From Sporodiniella umbellata (taxonomy: Eukaryota; Mucoromycota; Mucoromycetes; Mucorales; Rhizopodaceae), in assembly GCA_025677835.1 (NCBI GenBank), contig JAIXMR010000096.1, forward strand, positions 45,352 through 109,351: a stretch of DNA of 64,000 bases. The letters run 5' to 3'. Shown piece by piece: positions 54,958 to 64,000 of this stretch; the stretch's first letter is position 1; every line of letters begins with the position of its first letter. A program made the position numbers and the translations under genes. Under the pieces are notes generated by a model, which worked only from the letters and a program-made list of their open reading frames with translations, was not told the DNA's origin and ran no database searches.

Positions 54958-57900
54958 ATGGGAAACAATGTTAGTGTTCAAAGTAAACCTCAACAAAGCC
55001 TAAGTAAGGGATCTGCTCATTACTCTCCACCCAAAGAAGATAATCCCCCAACAGATAAGAAAAAGCCAGAGCCCAGTCGACTGAATGAGGATGTATTACA
55101 ATCCAGTTTTCTGCAGAGCCGAATCACTCCAGACGCTTTTTCTCGTTTTGAACCCGACTCGACTTTTACCCAATTGACAGACTATTCTCAATTTTCGTTT
55201 CAAGCCAAAGACAACGATTATATCATGGCTGTTCCCGAGCTGGACTCACCCAGCCCAGCCCTTCACGAATTACGTACGACCCAAGAGATTGTCGAGTACT
55301 TTGCCAGACATCCGTCCGATACTTTCGATACGCTGGTGACCTTGTTTAGCTCGGCCAGAATGAAAGAGAGCGTCGATCTTCAACAACATACCTTTAGGGC
55401 TTGTGAACAATGGATCGCTCGGGCCAACGATCCTTCCGCCAAAGTCTGTGTCGCTCGCTGTCGACTCTCTGGCTGGGGTACGCCTCAAGATCCCCAGAGA
55501 GCTTTCAATGATCTTCAACTGCTTGCTCATCAAGGTATCTGGGAATCCTATTTCTTTCTTGCCCAATGCTATTACTATGGTATCGATTCCATTCAGGCCT
55601 CGGATAAAAAAAAGGCTTGTGAATGGTACCGGAAAACCTTTGTAAGCCCTGGCTCCACAGGTACCACCGCACCTTACTTTATAGCACAGGCCAGGGTGTG
55701 TGCTGCCACCATTCAACTCTTGGCAGGTGAATCGCTCGAAGAAAACCTGGCGTTGATCAGACAAAGCGCTGAGGCTGGAAATAAGTAAACTCTAGCATTT
55801 TCTCTCTGTACAAGTCTAACCCTTCCCCCCCCTTTTTTTTTTTTTTTTTTTTAGAGTTGCAGAATTTCAGTTGGGTTACTTGATCTATCTAGGTGTTGCT
55901 AACGACACAAAGACCACCAGAGATTATTTTACTCAAAGTGCTCATAAATCTTTTTCTCCTGCTCAAATCCAATTGGCTTTGATCCTATTAAAAGAAGGAA
56001 GAGTAGATGAAGGGTTACAATGGTTAAAAAAAGCAACTGAATTGGTATACACATTCTTGCCTATTTCTATCTCTAAACCCCTTTCTATTTTCTCTTAAAG
56101 AACAATCCACAGGCTTACTACCAACTAGGAAATATATACGAACTGGGATCTTTTGGAATAAAATCAAACTTTGAACTTGCCTATTCGAATTACTATCATG
56201 CAGCAGAACAATACAGCCATCGACCTTCAGAATTCCGATTGGGCATGAATTATTTGATTGGTGGACTTGGACTTGTGAAGGATACAGAAAGGGCATTTGA
56301 ATTTATCCAGAGTGCGGCTGTGGCAGGTGATCCAGGGGCTCAGTACGTTCTGGGTGTCATGTACCGTGAAGGAGAGATTCCTCAGATGGACAGAACCGTT
56401 CATGGCATGGCCAGGAACAAAAAGGAGGCTTTCCAGTGGTTTCGTAGAGCGGCTGCACAAAATCTGCCGGCGGCTATCACCCAGATGGCCCTGTGTTATG
56501 AACAAGGGGTGGGCGTCTCGGTCAATAACGAGGTGGCCAATCAATACTATGAGCGAGCGGTCCAGTTTTCAGATAGATACAAAGCAAGCGCTCAGGTAGC
56601 TTATGCTCGCTTTCTCTGTAGTCAGAAAAAATACAAACAAGGCTTCGATTATTATCTCCAAGCTTCTGGACTCGTCCAACCCAACATGACCTCGCCTCAA
56701 GTAGCGGCTGAGGCCAAACGGATGGTCGCCATCTTTTATCTTGATAACTCAAAAGATTCAGGCATTCCCTATAAACCCAAAGAAGGTTTCGATCTTCTTA
56801 TGGAACTGGCCGTTATCGATCCCAACAATGGCAGTGTACATTATTGGCTTGCTAACTGTTATGAAAACGGCATTCAAAACGTATGCCCCAAAAGCCCTTC
56901 CAGGTCACATAAACACTATTCAAACGCGGCCAAGCTTGGCTATGCTGATGCACAACTTCATGTAAATTATATATATCTATACATATATATATATATATAG
57001 ACACACAAGAAAAGCTAATCGTTTTTACAAAAAAAAAAAAAAAAAAAAAACAGATGGGACATTTATTGTTTAAAGGAACCGAGGTTCAACAAAATCGACG
57101 TGCGGCTTTTGAATGGTTCATGAAAGCAGCAGAACAAAAAAGCCCAAAGGCACTAAACTACATTGGCTTGTATTACTACAAAGGCACTTTTGGTATTCCC
57201 AAAGATGATGACAAAGCACGCGAATTTTTTAAAAAATCTGCACAGCTAGGCGAGGTGGACGGTATGATCTCTTATGCTCAACTATGTCAAGAAAAAGCCA
57301 GAACAATGGATTCAGAACAGCAAATCAAAAAATTACAAAAAGCTTCCTTTGATTGGTACAAAAAGGCCTCTTTACAAGGACATCCAAAGGCCTTGAGAGA
57401 ACTCGGACGTCTCTATGCCTCTGGTCTAGGAACCGAAAAAAATCCACAACTTTCATTTGAACATCTAAAACTCGCTGCAGATAAACACGATCCTCTGGCC
57501 AATCTACTTTTGGGAGGCTGTTACGAAAACGGGTTCACCCAAGATCTTCATACTGCTCTAAGTTACTATCTGAAAGCGATCCAACTCGGTCAACCAACGT
57601 AAGTGTGTTTTACGACTTTCTGTGTACATTTCTCACTATAACCTTGTGGGTCCTAGTGCTTTATTAGCCGCTGCAGAGGTGTATGAAAAACTAGAGCAAT
57701 ACGAAAAAGCCTATGATTACTATGGGCGTGTGATTGAAGATGGCAGGGTGAGCAAGAGTTACAAATCCAGCCGTATTTCACGCCTCAAACGCTCTCTCTA
57801 TGAATTGGGATATAACCCCACCTTACTAAATCAACCCATGACCAGTGATTTGAAATTCCCGCAAAAGACCATCCCATCCAACCCTCAAGCCTTTCAAACC

Positions 57901-58158
57901 ATCTATATGTTGGCTACCCAAGATTATTTTTTGGACGCTTTTGTATGGCTGGCTGAATGTTACCAAGATGGAAATGGCGTTTCACAAAGCATGTCGGACT
58001 CCATTTATTGGAGAACAAAAGCAGCAGAAGAATCCAATGATGCCTATTCACTTAGAAAACTTGTTTACGTGTACGAGCAAGGACTTTACGTCCCAAAAGA
58101 CTTGAACCTCTCCCAAAAATACCGAAACGCTCTTATCTCCAGGCAACAGACACTTTAA
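54958..58158 (+). CDS. Large Sel1-repeat (TPR-like) scaffold with myristoylation-type N-terminus
   Basis: Five exons: 54958-55784, 55855-56044, 56101-56961, 57054-57598 and 57657-58158; phases agree; about 974 aa. The start MGNNVSVQS fits the N-myristoylation rule (Gly2, Ser6), which decided the start over an upstream non-ATG frame. Residues 1-130 are disordered. From about 150 on there are many Sel1 repeats, for example AKVCVARCRLSGWGTPQDPQ, AQYVLGVMYREGE, AAITQMALCYEQGVGVSVNN, ALNYIGLYYYKGTFGIPKDD and ALRELGRLYASGLGTEKNPQ. Sel1 solenoids scaffold protein complexes; fungal relatives include chitin synthase regulators and ER-degradation adaptors, but I cannot choose a subfamily. Several introns carry T or A tracts beside the acceptor. 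Confidence 0.85.
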
Positions 58159-58174
58159 CTTACTCCTCTCCTTT

Positions 58175-58205
<31 letters not shown>

Positions 58206-59329
58206 TTACTTATATCCATGCATTATCTACCTTTGTATTTACCATCTGTACCTGTTTATCCTTTCTATATGCAACTATCTATTATATAACTTATCTTTAT
58301 GTTTATCTGCTATCCTATTTAATAAAAATTCTTTCGTAGCTGTCTTTGTATCTATAGTTCTCTCTCTCTCTCCTCTCCTCCTTTTTTTTTTTTTTTTTTT
58401 TGGTTGTCTTTACAAAACTGCTCTAAAGGTGATATTGATTGTTGATCACTTTTTAAAAACCTGTAAATCCAACAAGTCAATTAAAACCGTTCTTTTTCTA
58501 AGTGTAAATCCACACCTATTTATATAAACTTACTACAATAAGGTGACAGTGATCAGATGAGAGGATAAAACCTGGGCCAGGAACCTAGATTGTGAAAGTG
58601 ATACAAGTGCACTTGATCAAAATAACATAAAACTCTATCCTTGCTTCATTTCTCGACTATAATTAAAATTCTCAAAACGTAAAGGAGTGATAACTAATCA
58701 CTCAAATAAAAACGGGGAAGAGAGGATGTTTTAAGTCAATGGGAAAAATTACAATCTCGATACAACAGGTCATACAAAGTCTCGAAAAGTAATTTACCCT
58801 GAAAGAAAAAAAAAAAAAAAAAGGTGGTGGAAGATCCTGAACCCTTCTTTTTTCGTTGTTACTGCGTTATCAATTCAATGGTTTACACCCATGGCATCTG
58901 ACAACAATTCTGCAAACAAGGAAATCTCTAATGACAGCCAAAAGAATTTTTAGCTGTTTGCTTTGCAAACATGCATCTCAAGGTTTATCGAAAGCCAAAT
59001 CAAAAGCAATGTTGAGAGGAAATTGCTCGAATTGTTTGGTTGTTGCGGAAAAGACTGCTGAAAGCTTTTTCTTTCGCCGCCTTTTTTTCATCTTTCACCG
59101 TTTGTCTGCTAATTTTGCTGAGAGTCTTTCACCAACTTTTTTTTATCTTTCATCACCTTTGTTATATCATCAAATTCGTATTCTTGTAATTTTTTTTTTT
59201 TTTGGTTCGATTGTGGGAGTGAGGCGGTTACATCTTCTCTTGAGGCATTTACTGAAGCATTGTAGAAAGAGAAACGAAATCTCTAAAGTCACTTAAATAT
59301 AAACTTTCGCATGTCTCCGCAATTTTTTG
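58159..59329. other. Intergenic gap before a dead transposase
   Basis: A TA run at about 58177-58200, a T tract at 58383-58402 and an A tract at about 58805-58822. A plus-strand frame at 58856-59296 contains CLLCKHASQGLSKAKSKAML and later CSNC, a possible zinc pair in debris, followed by low-complexity Phe/Leu; I do not recognise it. Confidence 0.45.
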
Positions 59330-60226
59330 TCATAGTGTTTCTTTTTTCAAGCGTTTATTTGCCTTCTTCACATTGCTCTTGACAGCGAACCAGAGCTGCT
59401 TAATCGGATTCAGTCTAGGAGAATAGAGAGCAATATAAACATAACGATATCCTTGAGAATTGATGTATTTGCCTATATCAGTCGAGCTATGAATAGGAAA
59501 ATTGTTCATGACAAGATAGTATTCCTTCATTTCTGTCCTTTTCATCAAGCATCGAGAGATGTCCCGATTTGAGCAAAACAGTTTATGCTACTAGATTCTA
59601 TTTTTTTTTTTTTTCTTATAGAACGATGAGCTGGTGTATTTTATTTGGCTAACAGAAACTACAAGCCTTTTAATTTACTAATATTTTTCTCTATATATAA
59701 GTTTAGATATACAATGACATGATAGGAAATTGAGACATTTCTCTTTAAAACGGGGCGGGGGTTTTTTTTTGCTTAAATTTCTAAACTCTATAAAGTGGTA
59801 CCATTACTTTAAACAATCTTGTCAATAAAAATATAGAAACTGTTCTGAATTCTATAAATGTATATAAAGTAGGACGTCTATCGTAGCTTTCAAAAAGCTC
59901 AGGTAATGGCCTATCACTGTTCCTTTGCTATAGACATCAGTCTCTGGCCCTAGCTTTCTCTTTTGGATTCGTTTTGGAACTCTCAAACTAACATTAATTA
60001 AGCCTGTGGTAGATATAGCACATAAAATCGATGCTATGTTTGCCTTAGTTGAAGGCACTGTAACTATGACAGGAGTTCCTTTCTTTGACCTAGCCATACT
60101 CTGTTTCAAGCTGATATGAAAAGCTGTTTCATTTAGAAAGACGCAGTTTTTCGTAAACTTATTGCCACTTTTGTACCCAGTCATATCTTTGCTGGATCGC
60201 TGTTTCTTTCCACAGAGTATGGACAC
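59330..60226 (-). pseudogene. Tc1/IS630-type transposase, copy 3, all catalytic acids changed
   Basis: On the minus strand, frame 60226-59852 holds the first-Asp region as VFLNETAFHI (Asp to Asn) and continues ARSKKGTPVIVTVPSTKANI, matching copy 2 (ARSKKGSPAIVKRPKTR). After an unrelated 300-bp stretch (59851-59549), frame 59548-59330 gives YYLVMNNFPIHSS (second Asp to Asn) and YSPRLNPIKQLW (Glu to Lys). So D, D and E are all lost although both frames stay open. Each change is a G-to-A on the coding strand. The element is dead, and it is separate from the 9.4-kb element. Confidence 0.75.
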
Positions 60227-61565
60227 ATCTAAGCTAAATAGTGTATCAATTTCTTATATATATATATATATATATATATTATACTCTAAAATTTATGAAT
60301 ATGCTTTGTTAGTAAATCAAGAAAAAAAAACTAATATTATATAATTGTTACTACAGTATTATATCATGTATTGTGCTCATCTTTATTTAATTTCGAATGG
60401 TCTCATATTATCTATTCCTTCGGTAGTGAAGGAGCGACTCGAGAATTTTTTCTTCTTTTAAATACATTTATTAAAAAAAGCATATTGCAAGTTTTTTAAC
60501 AACTTGAACCTATTTTTTTTTTTTTTTTTTTTTACATGACTATAGTCAAATTTATATCATTACACTATTTTTTAGTATTAGATTTGATACTCGGCATATC
60601 GATACTCACAGGCTGGGATTGGGCTTGTTTAATAGATAGATTGCATTTAGTTGGCATAGAGTTATCAACAGTGCTAAGAGAAAGATTAAGGCCCGCAGAG
60701 TTTTGCATTACACTTTCTGCCAGGGATTCTTATCGATTTAATTTTAAAAAGACTGCTTGTGCTCTTTTCCAAGAATACGACACCGACCTGATTTTTTCTT
60801 CTTCTCAAAGATACTTTCAGGGTCCTGGTAATCATGCTTGGCTCCCCTCTGTACTACTTGAACATGAATGCCCAACTATCTTGCTGCAGCAGAAGCATTT
60901 AAGCATTTGCTAAAAAATAAATGGAAAAATCCAGTTTTATCTTCATCAGAGTAAGCAGTCTAACGTCTCTTATTGCATAACTCCATACGAACATTCACAT
61001 TGGTCCTCTCATCTGCAACGTCACGCATTAAAGGATTGTGAGGTCTCTCAGGAGGTTTAATAGACCACCATGTACAGGTTAACTAGTTTGTTTTAAAAGG
61101 TGTTTTGCAACTTTTTTTTTTTCTAGAAACCAGCTTCTGTTTTCGTCATAAATCATATAAAGTCCATTCAGACAACTATCATGATTCTCTTTATAGGTGC
61201 GGTTTGTACATGTGTCAGAAAACAGAACTAGAGATTACTTATTGTTTGATGCTCATACACTCTAAGATTAATAATGAACACTTTAAATTTCTTCATTTTT
61301 CCACTGTTTTTATTCCAGGCAATCCAAGTGTTACTTTACCAAAAGTAGCTTTTTGGGGACTCAGCAGTATAATAAAAATTGTCTACTCAAAGCAATACGT
61401 TGTACAATATAAGCGACTACAAATGTTTTACATGCGTTTTATACTTAAAAAGAGTACTCTTATTATTGTTATTATTTTTGTCAGTCTCTTGCTTAGATAG
61501 GCAGCCTCGCTCCACTTGCCTCATGGCTTGAGCGGAGTATAAAAACTGACTATAATATGGTTGTG
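60227..61565. other. 1.3-kb region with unidentified protein-like frames
   Basis: Contains a TA run (about 60257-60280) and T tract (60511-60532). The plus-strand frame 60536-60913 (125 codons, with RERLRPAEFCITLSARDSYR) and 61105-61500 (131 codons), and a minus-strand stretch near 61075-60960 (WWSIKPPERPHNPLMRDVAD), look protein-like. They match no family I know and lack consistent splice partners. Probably transposon-derived debris. Confidence 0.4.
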
Positions 61566-62782
61566 ATGGAAAAAAGTAGTCAGAAATACTTTCTTTCAAC
61601 AATGACAAAAAACCTCCAAGTGAATTTCAAATCCTAGCCAATGTTTCTGCAATAACTAATTACCTGTTTTCTCTTTTCTTTTCTTTTTTTTTGCTCAAAA
61701 GGCTATTGAAGAATCCAAGAGACAAGTTGAACTTACTCAATTAAAAGCACGCTACAAGTCAACATACCAAGTTGCAAAGTAAACATGCCTTTATATATAT
61801 ATATATATATATATATTTCAGTAGCTTACTAACACCCTTAGAGATGACGAGATTGAAACGATAGTTCGATTAGACATTAGACCCACCGATCCCGACTTTC
61901 CTTTTGAGCTTAATGCGCTACGTATAAAACTTCATGTACCTCTTGTCTACCCTACACGTGCATGCCAGATAGAAGTGATCAACACCGATATTCCTAAAGG
62001 GTTTGCAATGTAAACGGGATAACATAGAACAAAGGTTTTTTTTTTTTTTTTTTTTTTTGTTGACTTTGATTGTGTAGTAATCTTGAAAAGGGTTTTGGAG
62101 AATATGCAAACTCTAGCTCGACAAGTTTAGTGAAACAAATGAATTGGTTGGATCGAAATCTGGAAAGTCTGCTTCAACAAGCTCCTGTGTCCACCGTACG
62201 GTTTGTTTCTCACGCCGATCAAGAAGATAAGAGGCATTTGGAACAGTCGAGCATTGTCCGGTCCCAGATGGACAAGCAGGTAGTTAAGTCTAGGGCGCAG
62301 CAGACCAACCCATTTATGCCGCAGCATTCGGCCTCCTCCAAAGCCGCAGTGCCCCCAACTTCCACACCTGCTCAACAGCCTTCACCGACGCCTCGGTCGG
62401 AGTCTTTTGCACCGCAGCATCCACCAGCCAGAGTCAAGATAGAAAAATATACAGAAAAACAAAAAGCGTTGGCGTTATCAAAGCGTCAACAGGAGATACA
62501 ACAACTGGAGGCAAGGTTCTGCGATTCTTACAAGCTGAGGTAAAGCCCGATAAGGCTTAAAAGTGTGTATTTACATGATCTCTCTCAAAAACAGAACTTA
62601 CGACACACTAAGCTTGATCTTAAACATCAACGATGCTGACTTGCACTATGATCTTAAGCCGTTCCAACTGAAATACATTGTTCCAATACTTTACCCTCTA
62701 GAGCCCTGTAGCATCGACATTGAAAACAAAAATGTGGACGAAACACGCAAAAGGTAAGAAAACGACTATCAACGGACGGTAA

Positions 62783-62837
<55 letters not shown>

Positions 62838-64000
62838 GTTGGGTGCGATCTGCCTTTGATGGACATGACCGCTCTTTGACTTTGTTTGAGAAGCTTAATT
62901 GGATGAACAGCCACCTCCCTAGCTGGTGGACTACACCAGTAAAAGTAGAGGAGAAGAAACCCACATTATCTGCTTCGGCCCCTTCGTTTGTGCCAGCATC
63001 TGTTCTGAGACCCAGAAAAATGGAGGATTTTAAAAGAAACAAGGTGGTGATTGTCAACGATCCCAGTTTGCTTTTGGGTCAAGATGATGATGACAGCCTC
63101 CAGAGCGAATCAGACAGCGACCTGGGTGATTCGGATCACGATCCAAGCGAACCGTTTGAAGAAAGCCAAGAGCCGATCTATCCAGCCCAACCGCTTGTTA
63201 GACGTGGTATTGATATCCGCCTAGTAGAACCCATACTCGACAATGTCCAGCTGCTCCGCTGCCGCCATCTGAATGTGGTTGTGCAATGCAGCAGTTGTAA
63301 GCACAGCACGGCCGTCGAGCGACTGCAGCCGGAAAAAGAAGAAGGTCAGACAAGCCATACCCGGACCCCGACGGAACGATGGTTTACGTGCGCCACCTGT
63401 TCTTCAGCGATCGGCCTCAAGTTTTTTGGTGCTCTGGTGCACCCAGGAGCGCACTCGCTCGGTTTATTACAGACGTCGGGCTGTACAGTGCAGGACATTT
63501 TGCCGTCCAGTTTTCTGGGCACATGTGGAACGTGCCTGACAGACATGACATCCGCCACGTCCCTTTCTTTCCATAGCTCACCGCAGACGTTGAGTTGCTT
63601 TGATTGTCATGGCAAGATGACGCTGGGGCTGAACGCGTATCATTTGGTGAAGCTGGGCGACGAAAGCCTAAAGACTGGTACGCCGCAGATGCTTAAGAAG
63701 AAGAAGAAAAGAGAGGAAGGGATTGTTCTCGGCCAGGCTCTATCGAATCAGGGCACCTGCGCTCACTATCGAAAATCCAAGCGATGGTTCCGCTTCCCGT
63801 GCTGCCACAGACTCTATGCATGTGATGTATGTCATGATAGTCATGAGGATCATTCGTATGAAATAGCCCGACGCCATGTTTGCGGCCTTTGTTCAAGGGA
63901 ACAGGCGATTGTGTTAGGCAAGCCTTGTCCTTGTGGTCAAACGTTTGAAAAGGTGGTTCATAAAGGCGCTTTTTGGGAAGGGGGAAAAGGCGTCCGGAAT
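61566..64000 (+). CDS. RWD-like/CHY zinc-finger protein, 3' end beyond the window
   Basis: Proposed exons: 61566-61619, 61702-61778, 61842-62009, 62078-62539, 62595-62753 and 62839-64000 (open to the end); 694 codons so far, all in phase. Two RWD-like segments are seen: VRLDIRPTDPDFPFELNALR with a VPLVYP core and IPKGFA, and LILNINDADLHYDLKPFQLK with a VPILYP core. A Pro/Gln/Ser-rich linker separates them. A Cys/His-rich region then includes CRHLNVVVQCSSC, CATC, CGTC and CFDCHGK. Near the end lies a CHY finger: CAHYRKSKRWFRFPCCHRLY, CDVCHD, HEDH and CGLCSREQ. CHY fingers occur in ubiquitin ligases and in the mitochondrial Hot13 protein. The function here is not known. The last intron has T41 followed by A11. 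The first exon is the least certain. Confidence 0.8.

Overview
This looks like nuclear DNA of a filamentous fungus, most likely an early-diverging mould of the Mucoromycota (Mucorales-like). The evidence is genes with many short introns (about 42-240 nt, GT/AG), a fungal gene set (Spa2, a Rua1-type zinc protein, velvet regulator, Sec2, Atg15, Apd1, fungal PIP5K), Tc1/IS630-, Merlin/IS1595- and LINE-derived debris, and very frequent long A or T tracts in introns and intergenic DNA but not in exons. The species cannot be named from the sequence alone.

Layout. 0.9-16.8 kb is gene-rich: SPA2 (+), a RUA1-like zinc protein (-), a Gyp5/Evi5-type RabGAP (-), a Cdc20/Cdh1-family APC/C activator (+), a two-TM orphan (+), a GPATCH4-like nucleolar protein (-) and a PIP 5-kinase (-). 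It is interrupted by a gene-poor 4-kb stretch at 7.7-11.7 kb. 17-19 kb holds a dead Merlin/IS1595-like and a dead Tc1/IS630-like transposase. 21.5-25 kb carries a Sec2-type Rab GEF and a velvet regulator with a 16-nt microexon. A tiny two-exon gene for a serine palmitoyltransferase small subunit lies at 27.1-27.4 kb.

29.4-38.8 kb is a 9.4-kb segment bounded by near-identical 159/160-bp terminal inverted repeats, each flanked by TA, as expected of a Tc1/mariner-type element. Inside are a DDE transposase gene broken by one stop, a 111-bp tandem repeat, a LINE 3' fragment, a gene with a PD-(D/E)xK-like motif (also broken by one stop), a decayed second transposase, and an intact ORF that keeps that second transposase's DNA-binding N-terminus and C-terminal tail but lacks the catalytic core. 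This is the most unusual part of the window.

39-64 kb is again genic: an orphan multipass glycoprotein (+), ATG15 lipase (-), a small SCOC-like coiled-coil gene (-), a FAR1-type transcription factor (+), an Apd1-like Fe-S protein (-), an ING/PHD chromatin reader (+) whose stop codon shares a CTAG with that of the convergent cyclin H gene (-), a large Sel1-repeat protein with a myristoylation-type N-terminus (+), a transposase relic in which all three catalytic acids are changed (-), and the 5' part of an RWD-like/CHY zinc-finger gene (+) that runs off the end.

Functional themes are polarised growth and membrane traffic (Spa2, RabGAP, Sec2, PIP5K, SCOC), lipid metabolism and autophagy (SPT subunit, Atg15), and cell cycle/transcription (APC/C activator, cyclin H, ING, velvet, FAR1). 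The genes are not arranged as a biosynthetic cluster. Exon borders were derived by hand from reading-frame phase, splice signals and family similarity; all family names rest on remembered motifs, not on searches.
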